A stretch of DNA of 64,000 bases from Kingella_B sp963529665 (GCA_963529665.1 CAUSAG010000001.1:118719-182718); one strand, 5' to 3'. Positions 1 to 8,540 are shown, counted from the stretch's first letter. A program made the numbers and translations. Notes: generated by a model not told the origin, from the letters alone.

Positions 1-2885
1 ATCAGGAATCCGCCATCCGCGCGGTTTTGGGCGTGTTTGACTGTGCCTCGGCAAACGGCAGCGGGCGCGGCGAAAACCCAGAAATCGTGTTTTCAGACGG
101 CCTCTTGCAACGCAATATCGCAAGCCTGCAAAGACTGAACAATATTGATGGCGCGCCGCCCGCTGCGGGCAACATCATCGATATTCAGATGGAAACGGGC
201 ACGGGCAAAACCTACACCTACGCCAAAACCATGTATGAGCTGCATCGCATGCTGGGCGTGTTCAAATTCGTGGTAGTCGTACCGACGCTTTCCATTAAAG
301 CGGGCACGAAAAAATTTCTGGCGGGTGATGCGCTGAAACAGCATTTCCGCACCGATTTTGAGGGCGTTTACGGCGATGTCCACATCGAGCTTTATACGGT
401 GGAAAGCGCGAAAACGGGCAAGGGCAAAAAAACCTTTGTACCGTCTGAAATCATCCGTTTCGTGCAAACCGACGATGCCAAAAAAATCCATGTACTGCTG
501 ATTAACGCGGGCATGGTCAATTCCGACACAATGGCGGGCACCACGCAGGCCAACGACGGCAGCCGCCTGATTAAAGACACGTTTTCCAAGCCGTTTGAAG
601 CGGTGGCTTCGGTAAAGCCCTTTGTGATTGTCGATGAGCCGCACAAATTCCCCACCGAAAAGAAAACCTGGGCCAACCTGCTGAAACTCGCGCCGCAGTT
701 TGTATTGCGCTACGGCGCAACCTTTAACGGGCGGTTTGAAAATCTGGTTTACCGCCTGACGGCTGTGGACGCGTTTAACGACGATTTGGTCAAAGGCATC
801 CGCGTGTTCGCTGAAGAAACCGACGGCGACGACGGCGCACGCATTACGCTGGCGGATTTGGACAATGGCGAGGCAATATTTAAATCGGGCGGAAAAACCT
901 ACCGCCTGGGCAAGGAAGGCAGCCTGAAAACCATCCACGGCGCAATCGAAGATTTGTTTGTGGCGGAGATGAACAAAACCACGCTGGTGTTGAGCAACGG
1001 CGTGGAACTCAAACGCGGCGGCAGCATCAGCCCGTATTCCTACTGCAACACGGTGCGCGACAAAATGATGCGGCAGGCAGTGAAGAAACATTTTGATTTG
1101 GAAGCCGAACTGCTCACCCGAAGCGGCGGGCGCATCAAACCGCTCACGCTGTTTTTTATCGACGACATCGCCGGCTACCGCGAAAAAAACGCCCTTGCAG
1201 GCAGCCTGAAAACGCTGTTTGAGCAAATGGTAACGGCCGAGCTGCAAGGCCGTCTGAAAAACGAAAACAACGCCTTTTTACGCAGCTACTGGCAAACCGC
1301 GCTGAACGACGTATCCGCCACCCACGGCGGCTATTTCTCGCAGGACAACAGCGGCAAAGACGAAAAAATCGAACAGGAAGTCAGCGAAATCCTGCACGAC
1401 AAAGAAACGCTGCTCTCCCTAAACAGCCCGCGCCGCTTTATTTTTTCCAAATGGACGCTGCGCGAGGGCTGGGACAACCCAAACGTGTTCCAAATCTGCA
1501 AGCTGCGTTCCAGCGGCAGCGAAACCAGCAAATTGCAGGAAGTCGGGCGCGGCCTGCGCCTGCCGGTAAACGAATACATGGCGCGGGTGAAGGAGCAGGC
1601 GTTTTTCCTGAATTACTTTGTGGACGGCAGCGAGCGCGATTTTGTGGAAAAACTCACAGGCGAAGTGAACAGCACGCTGGTTCGCCCGACGGTGTTTGAC
1701 AAGCTGGACGACGAACTGCTGGACAAAATCATCGCCGCCTACCCGACGGAAACGAAAAAAAGCATCCGCAGCAAACTGGCGGATTGTACCGACGACAACG
1801 ATGTGTTTTCAGCAAACGGCTTTGCCGAAACGAAAAAACAGTTTCCACGCGCATTCGCCGTTTCAGACGGCCTCAAAAAAGGCAAAATCGACCATGCGGG
1901 CGCAAAACGGCAAACCGTCAAAATGCGCGTCGGCAAATACGACGAACTGAAAACCCTGTGGGAAGCCATCAACCGCAAAGCGTTTCTGCAATACAAAATC
2001 GACAGCGAAGAGACGTTTTTAAGGCTATTTACCCAGTTTCTGCGCGACAAAGCCGAAAAATTCGCCCCTGCGGGCATCCGCACCGTGCAAAACGAAATCC
2101 GCGTGCAAAACGGCCTGCTTGCCGCCGTGCGCCAAGACAGCTTGGAAGACGCTTTCGAGCCGCTGGTAAATATGACTTATCGGGATTTTCTGGAAAAACT
2201 GGCGCAAAGCACACTGATTCGGCAAGACACGCTGCACCACGCCTTTTACGCCGTGCGCGACTGTTTTGAAGTGGAAAAATACCTCAACTTCCAAACCATC
2301 CGCGCCATCAAAGCCGGCTTTTCCCGCTGGCTGCTGCTCCACTCGTTCCACGAATTTCAAATAGCCTACCAAAGCATCGGCGGCAGCGTGCACCCTACCC
2401 TGTTTACCGACGAAAACGGCCGCCCGAAACCCGAAGTGGACGCGGTTTTCGGCACTATGCACGACACGCAGCACGAGCCGATGGCACAGTTTCTGTTTGA
2501 CAGCGTGTTTTACGACAGCCCGCTGGAACAGGACAACATCACCGGCTGCGGCAGCGGCGGCGAAGTGCGCGAAGTGGTGGTGTTTGCCAAAATCCCGAAA
2601 AACGCCATCAAAATCCCCGTGGCAGGCGGCGGCACCTACTCGCCCGATTTTGCCTATTTCGTCAAAACCAATACCGGCGAAACGCTGAATCTGGTGCTGG
2701 AAAGTAAAAAAGTGGAAGACAGCGACGATTTGCGCCAAGAAGAAAAACAAAAAATCGAACACGCGCAAAAAATGTTCGACGCACTCGGCCGCCAAAGCGG
2801 CGTGAAGATTGTGTTCAGCAAGCAGTTTGAAAGCGACAGAGTGGCGGAGGTGATACGCAGGTGTTTGGGGCAGGAGGGGAGCTAA
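1..2885 (+). CDS. Type III restriction enzyme Res subunit (5'-partial)
   Basis: ATP-dependent endonuclease subunit of a type III restriction-modification system, which acts with a Mod methyltransferase subunit. The frame is open from base 3 without a start (reading QESAIRAVLGVFD), so the first roughly 20-30 residues lie left of the window. Visible, counting from base 27: Walker A METGTGKT (55-62), helicase motif II DEPH (about 202), GWDNPNVF (about 481), motif VI VGRGLRLP (about 508), and a C-terminal PD-(D/E)xK nuclease made of PDFAYF (about 872) and ESKK (about 891). All catalytic motifs look intact. The mod gene is not in the window and would be expected upstream. The gene carries three Neisseria-type AG-DUS and two AG-kingDUS and is rich in GGCC, unlike many neighbours, which suggests transfer from a relative. 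Confidence 0.93.
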   Translation, partial: QESAIRAVLGVFDCASANGSGRGENPEIVFSDGLLQRNIASLQRLNNIDGAPPAAGNIIDIQMETGTGKTYTYAKTMYELHRMLGVFKFVVVVPTLSIKAGTKKFLAGDALKQHFRTDFEGVYGDVHIELYTVESAKTGKGKKTFVPSEIIRFVQTDDAKKIHVLLINAGMVNSDTMAGTTQANDGSRLIKDTFSKPFEAVASVKPFVIVDEPHKFPTEKKTWANLLKLAPQFVLRYGATFNGRFENLVYRLTAVDAFNDDLVKGIRVFAEETDGDDGARITLADLDNGEAIFKSGGKTYRLGKEGSLKTIHGAIEDLFVAEMNKTTLVLSNGVELKRGGSISPYSYCNTVRDKMMRQAVKKHFDLEAELLTRSGGRIKPLTLFFIDDIAGYREKNALAGSLKTLFEQMVTAELQGRLKNENNAFLRSYWQTALNDVSATHGGYFSQDNSGKDEKIEQEVSEILHDKETLLSLNSPRRFIFSKWTLREGWDNPNVFQICKLRSSGSETSKLQEVGRGLRLPVNEYMARVKEQAFFLNYFVDGSERDFVEKLTGEVNSTLVRPTVFDKLDDELLDKIIAAYPTETKKSIRSKLADCTDDNDVFSANGFAETKKQFPRAFAVSDGLKKGKIDHAGAKRQTVKMRVGKYDELKTLWEAINRKAFLQYKIDSEETFLRLFTQFLRDKAEKFAPAGIRTVQNEIRVQNGLLAAVRQDSLEDAFEPLVNMTYRDFLEKLAQSTLIRQDTLHHAFYAVRDCFEVEKYLNFQTIRAIKAGFSRWLLLHSFHEFQIAYQSIGGSVHPTLFTDENGRPKPEVDAVFGTMHDTQHEPMAQFLFDSVFYDSPLEQDNITGCGSGGEVREVVVFAKIPKNAIKIPVAGGGTYSPDFAYFVKTNTGETLNLVLESKKVEDSDDLRQEEKQKIEHAQKMFDALGRQSGVKIVFSKQFESDRVAEVIRRCLGQEGS
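92..103 (-). repeat. AG-DUS uptake sequence (non-Kingella dialect)
   Basis: TTCAGACGGCCT is the exact complement of AGGCCGTCTGAA, the AG-DUS of several Neisseria species. It lies inside the res gene. Confidence 0.85.
917..928 (+). repeat. AG-kingDUS inside res
   Basis: Exact AGGCAGCCTGAA in the coding strand of res. A second exact copy is at 1199-1210. These match the uptake dialect of the rest of the window. Confidence 0.85.
1247..1258 (+). repeat. AG-DUS uptake sequence inside res
   Basis: Exact AGGCCGTCTGAA, 37 bases after an AG-kingDUS (1199-1210), so two dialects stand side by side in one gene. Confidence 0.85.
1862..1873 (-). repeat. AG-DUS uptake sequence inside res
   Basis: TTCAGACGGCCT, a third exact AG-DUS in the res gene. 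Confidence 0.85.
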
Positions 2886-2889
2886 AAAA

Positions 2890-2929
2890 AGGCAGCCTGA
2901 AAACGGTTTATCCCATTTTCAGGCTGCCT
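2890..2929. terminator. DUS inverted-pair terminator, res / pyrG
   Basis: AGGCAGCCTGAAAA and its complement form a 14-bp stem with a 12-nt loop between the convergent stops of res and pyrG, so it can end transcription from both sides. Confidence 0.75.
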
Positions 2930-2945
2930 ATTCATGCCAACAAAA

Positions 2946-4574
2946 TCACTTTTGATGCTGCTGCAACGCCGCTTTCACAAACGCGGTAAACAAGGGATGC
3001 CCCTTGCGCGGGTTGGAGGTAAATTCGGGGTGGAATTGGCAGGCGAAAAACCAAGGGTGGTTGGGGATTTCAATTGTTTCCACCAGCCGCTCGCGCCCTG
3101 CCGACACGCCGCCAATCACCAAGCCTGCGGCTTCCAGCTGCGGCACATAATGGTTGTTCACTTCATAGCGGTGGCGGTGGCGTTCGCGGATTTGGGTTGC
3201 GCCGTAGATTTTGGCGGCAAGGCTGCCCTGCTTCAATTCTACTTCCTGCGCGCCCAAGCGCATGGTGCCGCCCAAATCGGCGTGTTCGTCGCGTGTTTCC
3301 ACGCTGCCATCTGCGGTTTGCCATTCGTCAATCAGCGCGATAACGGGGTGGGCGGCTTTCAAGTCAAACTCGGTGGAATTGGCACCTGCCAAGCCTGCCA
3401 CGTCGCGGGCGTATTCAATCAGCGCGATTTGCATCCCCAAGCAAATACCCAAATAGGGGATGTTGTGTTCACGCGCATAGCGGGCGGCGGCGATTTTGCC
3501 TTCCACGCCGCGCGAGCCAAAGCCGCCCGGTACAAGGATGGCATCAAAGTTTTTCAGGCTGCCTGTGCCGTCTTGTTCCAGCGTTTCGCTGTCAATGTAG
3601 GTGATGTTGACATCGGTTTGCGTGTGAATGCCTGCATGGCGCAGGGCTTCGGTGAGCGATTTGTAGGACTCGGTTAAATCCACATATTTGCCCACCATGG
3701 CGATGTTGACTTTGTGCTGCGGGTTTTGAATGGCATAGACGATTTTTTTCCACTCGGTTAAATCGGCTTGGCGCACGTTCAGCTGCAATTGTTCGCAAAT
3801 AATGGTGTCAATGCCTTGGTTGTGCAGCATTTCGGGCACTTCATAGATGCTGTTGGCATCGTAGCTGCCCACCACGGCGCGTTCTTCTACGTTGCAAAAC
3901 AGCGCGATTTTGCGGCGTTCTTCATCGGGCAGGATTCTGTCCATACGGCAGATGAGGATGTCGGGCTGCAAGCCGATGCTGAGCATTTCTTTAACGGTGT
4001 GCTGCGTGGGCTTGGTTTTGATTTCGCCTGCCGCCGCGATATAAGGCACATACGACAGATGCACAAACAAGGTGTTGGCGCGGCCAAGCTGGCTGCGCAT
4101 TTGGCGGATGGCTTCCAAAAACGGCAGCGATTCAATATCGCCCACCGTGCCGCCAATTTCCACAATCGCCACGTCTTTGCCCGCTGCGCCTTCGTGGATG
4201 CGGCGTTTGATTTCATCGGTGATGTGGGGGATGACTTGCACGGTGCCGCCCAGATAGTCGCCGCGCCGTTCTTTGGCGATGACGTTTTCATACACCTGCC
4301 CCGAGCTGAAACTGTTGGCGCGGGTGAGCGTGGCATGGATAAAGCGTTCGTAGTGCCCCAAATCCAAATCGGTTTCCGCGCCGTCATCGGTTACGAACAC
4401 TTCGCCGTGCTGGAATGGGCTCATCGTTCCGGGGTCTACGTTGATGTAGGGGTCTAGTTTGAGCATGGTTACGTTTAGCCCGCGCGATTCTAGGATGGCG
4501 GCAATAGAAGCGGCGGCGATGCCTTTACCCAGTGAAGAAACAACGCCGCCTGTTACGAATATGAATTTTGTCAT
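2946..4574 (-). CDS. pyrG: CTP synthase
   Basis: Makes CTP from UTP, ATP and glutamine, the last step of pyrimidine nucleotide synthesis, in the cytoplasm. The start used is ATG 4574-4572 (MTKFIFVTGG), giving 542 residues, the usual length; the open frame continues upstream to 4766 but that stretch has no family similarity. The N-terminal synthetase domain opens with FVTGGVVSSLGKG. The C-terminal glutamine amidotransferase domain has the nucleophile elbow GICLGMQ (about residue 380) and the CQFHPE histidine motif. Only a weak Shine-Dalgarno is visible. It stands alone between the res terminator and repeat family A. Confidence 0.97.
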   Translation of the reverse strand: MTKFIFVTGGVVSSLGKGIAAASIAAILESRGLNVTMLKLDPYINVDPGTMSPFQHGEVFVTDDGAETDLDLGHYERFIHATLTRANSFSSGQVYENVIAKERRGDYLGGTVQVIPHITDEIKRRIHEGAAGKDVAIVEIGGTVGDIESLPFLEAIRQMRSQLGRANTLFVHLSYVPYIAAAGEIKTKPTQHTVKEMLSIGLQPDILICRMDRILPDEERRKIALFCNVEERAVVGSYDANSIYEVPEMLHNQGIDTIICEQLQLNVRQADLTEWKKIVYAIQNPQHKVNIAMVGKYVDLTESYKSLTEALRHAGIHTQTDVNITYIDSETLEQDGTGSLKNFDAILVPGGFGSRGVEGKIAAARYAREHNIPYLGICLGMQIALIEYARDVAGLAGANSTEFDLKAAHPVIALIDEWQTADGSVETRDEHADLGGTMRLGAQEVELKQGSLAAKIYGATQIRERHRHRYEVNNHYVPQLEAAGLVIGGVSAGRERLVETIEIPNHPWFFACQFHPEFTSNPRKGHPLFTAFVKAALQQHQK

Positions 4575-4720
4575 GATGGTTAAACCTGTGTTGGAATGCG
4601 TGATTTTAACGCAAATTGGTGGTAAGTAAAAGTTTGTGGGCGGGTGGTAAATAGGGTGTGGCAACGCCAAATGAATTTTTGCCAGAACGTGCGTTGCGCC
4701 GCACACCACGCTTTGGGTTG

Positions 4721-5245
4721 GTGCTTTGTGGTTAGCTTTGGGTGTAGCTTTAACCATGCGCTTCATGCCAGCGGGGCACTTACTTTTCTTTGCTTCGCCA
4801 AAGATGAGAACCTGTATTCGCTATCTGCACGGCTGCTTTTACATTCATTGAATACGCCTACTGCGTTGCCAAGCCAAGCTAATAGTCTCGCTATTAACTT
4901 GTCTTGTCGCCTTGTATTCGTATTCACTGAATACAAAATCCGCTCGCACAGATAACGGATACAGGTTCTGGCAAAAGAAAGGCGACCCCGACGTGCGTGT
5001 TCGCCGCGCGAACTTCTCTCACTCCGCATCCTTTTTTCGGCGCGTGCGAACTAGCCGCACTTCGTTCGTCGTCGAACAAGCGCACGCTTTTTCCCGAAAA
5101 AAGGATGCTGCGTTCGGCTGGACGTAGGGGAATGGGCAGTTGTATTAACCATTCGTGAATAGTTAGGCAGCCTGAAAGGCAATCTATTCAGTAAAAAAAT
5201 CGTTTGGCAGAATACCAAGCGGTTTTGTGTTTTCAGGCTACCTTG
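4721..5245 (+). repeat. Repeat family A, copy 1 (contains the 163-bp element)
   Basis: About 520 bp, closely similar to 12433-12958 and, reversed, to 57770-58125. It is a chain of hairpins: a left arm CTTACTTTTCTTTG; GTTCGC/GCGAAC at 4999-5013; and a 15-bp inverted repeat GCATCCTTTTTTCGG at 5026-5040 / 5094-5108. It ends with a conserved DUS-bearing tail. Short open frames in it are shared by the copies but have no ribosome site or family similarity, so I do not call genes. Confidence 0.85.
4807..4969 (+). mobile_element. 163-bp MITE-like element, copy 1
   Basis: Bounded by inverted ends AGAACCTGTATTCGCTATCTG (left, 4807-4827; 21 nt given as AGAACCTGTATTCGCTATCT plus G) and the complement of AGAACCTGTATCCGTTATCT plus G (right, 4949-4969), two mismatches in 21. 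An element of the same length sits at 12519-12681. Family A copy 3 lacks it. No transposase inside; no clear target duplication. Confidence 0.7.
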
Positions 5246-5257
5246 GCGCAATCAATT

Positions 5258-5431
5258 AGCATTGGGCGATGAGCCGTCGCCGCTCCATTGTGTGCCTTGC
5301 GTTTTCAGGCTGCCTTTGCAATGCTCAAAGGCAGCCTGAAACGTTTGCGCTATGGCAACGGAAAGAGTGGGTATGGCGGCGATACGCCATGTTCTGTTTC
5401 AGGCTGCATTGATGCTTGGGCAGCCTGAAAC
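5258..5431 (-). repeat. Repeat family B, copy 1
   Basis: Contains the hairpin GGCGATGAGCCGTCGCC (5265-5281) followed by GCTCCAT, two DUS, and a segment with ATGGCG/CGCCAT ending in a DUS inverted pair. The same block is at about 22245-22410 and 57555-57740. The last DUS pair probably serves as the rep terminator. Confidence 0.75.
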
Positions 5432-5432
5432 G

Positions 5433-7433
5433 CTACTCCCGGCCTGTTTTCGCTTTCAGCATCGCCAGCATATTGCCCAGCCGCTCCCTCCCTTCTTCTT
5501 TGGAGACAATCGGCTTGCCGCCTTTGCGCCCGAGAATATCCAAATCGCCCTGCGGCATTTCGTCAATAAAGCGGCTGGGCTCGGGAAACACAAACGTGCC
5601 CTGCCGCTTGCGCTTGATGCAATGCGTGAGCGTGAGCTGCTGCTTAGCGCGGGTGATGCCGACATACATCAGCCGCCGCTCTTCTTCCAACGCGCCCGCT
5701 TCCACGCTATCGGCGTGGGGGAACAGCCCTTCTTCGCAGCCGACCAAATACACAAACGGATATTCCAAGCCCTTGGAGGCGTGCAGGGTGGACATTTTCA
5801 CTGCGTCCACTTCGCCGTCATCGCGCCCTTCCAGCAGCGTCATCAGCGCGATGGTTTGCGTGAGTTCAATCAGGTTTTTCTCGCCTTCCTCGCCTTTTTT
5901 CGCCAGCCAGCCTGCCAAATCCTGCACATTTTTCCAGCGGATTTCCGCCGCTTTGCCGCTTTCTTCCGCGCCTGTTAAATAGGCTTCGTAGCCAATCTCT
6001 TGCAACAGAGCTTGCACCACTTCGCCCGCATCATCTGCCGCCGCGCGCGCCTGATAATCCTGCATCAAATACACAAATTGCTGCACCGCTTCGCGGTTTT
6101 TCGCGTTTAATGCCGCCAGCGCATCCATGCTTTGGGCAGCCTGAAACAGGCTGCATTCGTGTTGCTTGGCGTAATCGTTGAGCTTACCCAAGGTGGTATC
6201 GCCGATGCCGCGCTTGGGCGTGGTTGCCGCGCGCAAAAATGCGGGGTCATCATCGGGGTTCGCCAGCAGGCGCAAATACGCCAACACATCCTTAATCTCC
6301 GCCTTGTCGTAGAAACTTTGCCCGCCCGAAATCTGATACGGAATCCGCGCCGCGCGCAGCGCGTCTTCAAACAGCCGCGCTTGGTGGTTGCCGCGATACA
6401 AAATGGCAAAATCGGCAAAATTTGCGCCGTAAATCAGCTTGTTCCGCGCAATCTGCTGCGCCACAAATTCCGCTTCGTGCGTTTCGCTTTGGCACGCCAC
6501 CACGCGCACCACTTCGCCCTCGCCCAGCTGCGACCACAAAGTTTTGGGGAACAGCTTGGGATTGTTGGCAATCACATGGTTTGCCACCTTCAAAATCCGC
6601 GCGGTGGAACGATAATTCTGCTCCAATTTGATGATTTTTATCTGCGGATAATCCTCTTGCAAACGGCGCAAATTCTCCATATTCGCCCCGCGCCAAGCGT
6701 AAATAGACTGGTCATCATCGCCCACCGCGGTAAAGCGCCCTTCCAAGCCCACCAGCGCACGCATCAGCGCATACTGGCAAGCGTTGGTGTCTTGGCATTC
6801 GTCAATCAGCAAATATTGCAAACGCTGTTGCCACTTCAAGCGCGCTTCCGCATTTTGCTGCAACAGCAGCGTGGGAAGCCGAATTAAATCATCAAAATCA
6901 ACCGCTTGATAATGCGCCAACGTGGTTTGATACGCGGCATACACCTGCGCGATTTGCTTTGCCCAATCATCATCGGCAGCCTGAAAAGCCGCTTCGGGCG
7001 TTTGCAAATTGTTTTTCCACAGTGAAATCTGATGCTGCGCTTTAAACACAGGCTCGCGTCCCGTGCTGCCGAGCAATTCGCTGATGATTCTCGCGCTATC
7101 AGACGCATCCAAAATGGAAAAATTCTTTTTGTAGCCAACGTGTTGCGCTTCCTCGCGCAAAATCCGCATCCCCAGCGAGTGAAACGTGCACACGGTTAAA
7201 CCGCGCGTTTGCTCGCGCCCCAGCCGCGCCGACACGCGCTCTTGCATCTCTTTCGCCGCCTTGTTGGTGAACGTAATCGCCGCGATGTGGTGCGGCTTAT
7301 AGCCCGCCTGCGTAATCATGTAGGCGATTTTTTCGGTGATGACGCGCGTTTTGCCGCTGCCTGCGCCCGCCAGCACAAATAATGCGCCGCCCAAATATTC
7401 CACAGCGGCTTGTTGTTGGGGGTTGAGTTTCAT
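5433..7433 (-). CDS. rep: ATP-dependent DNA helicase Rep (UvrD/Rep family)
   Basis: 3'-5' superfamily 1 helicase that helps replication forks past obstacles. At 666 residues it has the usual Rep length. Walker A AGAGSGKT is at residues 22-29, motif Ia AITFTNKAAKEM near 55, the Walker B box DECQDTN near 210, motif III VGDDDQSIYAWRGA near 236, motif IV EQNYRST, and the late motifs VDAVKMSTLHASKGLEYP and EERRLMYVGITRA. No change to key residues was noticed. Start ATG 7433-7431 gives MKLNPQQQAAVEYL, the normal family start. UvrD is closely related, but length and sequence favour Rep. Confidence 0.92.
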   Translation of the reverse strand: MKLNPQQQAAVEYLGGALFVLAGAGSGKTRVITEKIAYMITQAGYKPHHIAAITFTNKAAKEMQERVSARLGREQTRGLTVCTFHSLGMRILREEAQHVGYKKNFSILDASDSARIISELLGSTGREPVFKAQHQISLWKNNLQTPEAAFQAADDDWAKQIAQVYAAYQTTLAHYQAVDFDDLIRLPTLLLQQNAEARLKWQQRLQYLLIDECQDTNACQYALMRALVGLEGRFTAVGDDDQSIYAWRGANMENLRRLQEDYPQIKIIKLEQNYRSTARILKVANHVIANNPKLFPKTLWSQLGEGEVVRVVACQSETHEAEFVAQQIARNKLIYGANFADFAILYRGNHQARLFEDALRAARIPYQISGGQSFYDKAEIKDVLAYLRLLANPDDDPAFLRAATTPKRGIGDTTLGKLNDYAKQHECSLFQAAQSMDALAALNAKNREAVQQFVYLMQDYQARAAADDAGEVVQALLQEIGYEAYLTGAEESGKAAEIRWKNVQDLAGWLAKKGEEGEKNLIELTQTIALMTLLEGRDDGEVDAVKMSTLHASKGLEYPFVYLVGCEEGLFPHADSVEAGALEEERRLMYVGITRAKQQLTLTHCIKRKRQGTFVFPEPSRFIDEMPQGDLDILGRKGGKPIVSKEEGRERLGNMLAMLKAKTGRE

Positions 7434-7456
7434 GGTTTTGCTTTTGCCTAGATTGC

Positions 7457-7494
7457 GGCAGCCTGCGTAGCGAAGCGGAGTTGCGAAGCTAAAA
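7457..7494 (+). repeat. Short DUS-linked repeat (family D)
   Basis: A partial DUS followed by GTAGCGAAGCGGAGTTGCGA and AGCTAAAAC. A near copy is at 13012-13050, and relatives occur near 26840, 32360, 39190, 50455 and 59510. The shared tail resembles AGCTAAAAC or its complement. Confidence 0.6.
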
Positions 7495-7624
7495 CGGTTG
7501 CGATGCGATTATCTTCGCCCAAACGTGCTTTACTCGTTTTCAGGCTGCTTTATGGTGTTGATTAAGTTAATGTTGTGTTTTACAGTTTGGCGCATGGCGC
7601 ATACATCGGAAGCCTGAAAATGCT

Positions 7625-8035
7625 TCACTCAATCCACCGAAACATCCCCGCCGCATAGCGAAACGCCTCATCCAACGCCTGCCGCATACTGGCGGGCAAT
7701 GTTTCGCGCACCTCTTGCTGATAACGCTGCGCCGCCATTTCTAAATCGGGCGAAAGCTGCCTATAAAACACCGCCGTTTGCAGCAAAATCAACACGCTAA
7801 TGGTGTACGCTTGGGCATGCTCAGGATGATACAGCGCGTATTCCAACAGCTCAGCGGGGTAATAGGCGCTGCTTTGTTCGCGCGACAAATAGCCGTTTTG
7901 CTCGGTGAGCACTTGCCGCAACACCGCCGCGTGTTCGGCGCGTTCATCGGGCGAAATCGCCAGCGCGGTTAAGCCGGCGATGCTTTGCGCGCCTGTTTGC
8001 GCAAGATAGGGGAACAAGGTGGGTGGGAAAGTCAT
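7625..8035 (-). CDS. Hypothetical protein, 136 aa
   Basis: Not recognised. It begins MTFPPTLFPYLAQ and is mainly helical, with alternating hydrophobic and charged stretches, no signal peptide and no cysteine pattern; it looks like a small soluble cytoplasmic protein. It ends with an aromatic FRWIE tail. It lies alone between rep and the hfq promoter, facing away from hfq. Codon use is like its neighbours, which supports a real gene, but no function can be given. Confidence 0.7.
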   Translation of the reverse strand: MTFPPTLFPYLAQTGAQSIAGLTALAISPDERAEHAAVLRQVLTEQNGYLSREQSSAYYPAELLEYALYHPEHAQAYTISVLILLQTAVFYRQLSPDLEMAAQRYQQEVRETLPASMRQALDEAFRYAAGMFRWIE

Positions 8036-8115
8036 GGTTTGGCAGCCTGAAAACGCATTTCTGCGCAGTGAATATGATTACGGTCAAAAATTATAAGCCA
8101 AATAACAAAAAGAAT

Positions 8116-8144
8116 TTGGTAAAAAGCGCGGTTTGAATTACAAT
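8116..8144 (+). promoter_or_regulatory. Sigma-70 type promoter of hfq
   Basis: -35 TTGGTA (8116-8121), 17-bp spacer, -10 TACAAT (8139-8144), about 90 bp before hfq. Confidence 0.55.
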
Positions 8145-8231
8145 TCAAATCCTTTACGGCTGGGCGTTTGCGCCTGTTTTTAGAACCTGAAAACGGGTTC
8201 TCAATAATCATAACATTGGAGTTTAATAACA

Positions 8232-8516
8232 ATGACAACCAAAGGACAACTTCTACAAGACCCTTTCTTGAATGCTTTACGCCGCGAACACGTTCCCGTT
8301 TCCATTTATTTGGTAAACGGTATTAAATTGCAAGGGCAAGTGGAATCGTTTGACCAATATGTTGTGCTGCTGCGCAACACGGCGGTTACGCAAATGGTGT
8401 ACAAACACGCCATTTCCACCATCGTTCCTGCCCGCGCGGTGAGCGTGCAACACGACAACAGCAACAATAAACCTGCGTTGCAACAAGTGGAAACTTCCGC
8501 GCCTGTTGAAGGATAA
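8232..8516 (+). CDS. hfq: RNA chaperone Hfq
   Basis: Hexameric Sm-like protein that pairs small RNAs with mRNAs. The 94 residues start MTTKGQLLQDPFLNALR and contain both Sm motifs: VPVSIYLVNGIKLQGQVESF and the C-terminal VYKHAISTIVP, with the tyrosine, lysine and histidine that bind uridine-rich RNA. The tail is short, as in Neisseria. ATTGGAG upstream is a fair ribosome site. A plausible promoter lies at 8116-8144, and a DUS stem-loop follows the stop, so it appears to be transcribed alone here; miaA and hflX are not beside it. Confidence 0.97.
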   Translation: MTTKGQLLQDPFLNALRREHVPVSIYLVNGIKLQGQVESFDQYVVLLRNTAVTQMVYKHAISTIVPARAVSVQHDNSNNKPALQQVETSAPVEG

Positions 8517-8540
8517 GGCGAAAAGTGAACGCTAAATGAT

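Noticed and set aside
93..1247. Long leftward reading frame opposite res
   Set aside because: Antisense shadow of a gene with clear helicase motifs; no ribosome site or family signal.
3768..4457. 229-codon rightward frame opposite pyrG
   Set aside because: Mirror of the pyrG codon pattern; pyrG is certain.
4807..4969. Correia repeat-enclosed element
   Set aside because: Length is near, but the inverted ends (AGAACCTG) do not match Correia ends (TATAGTGG type).
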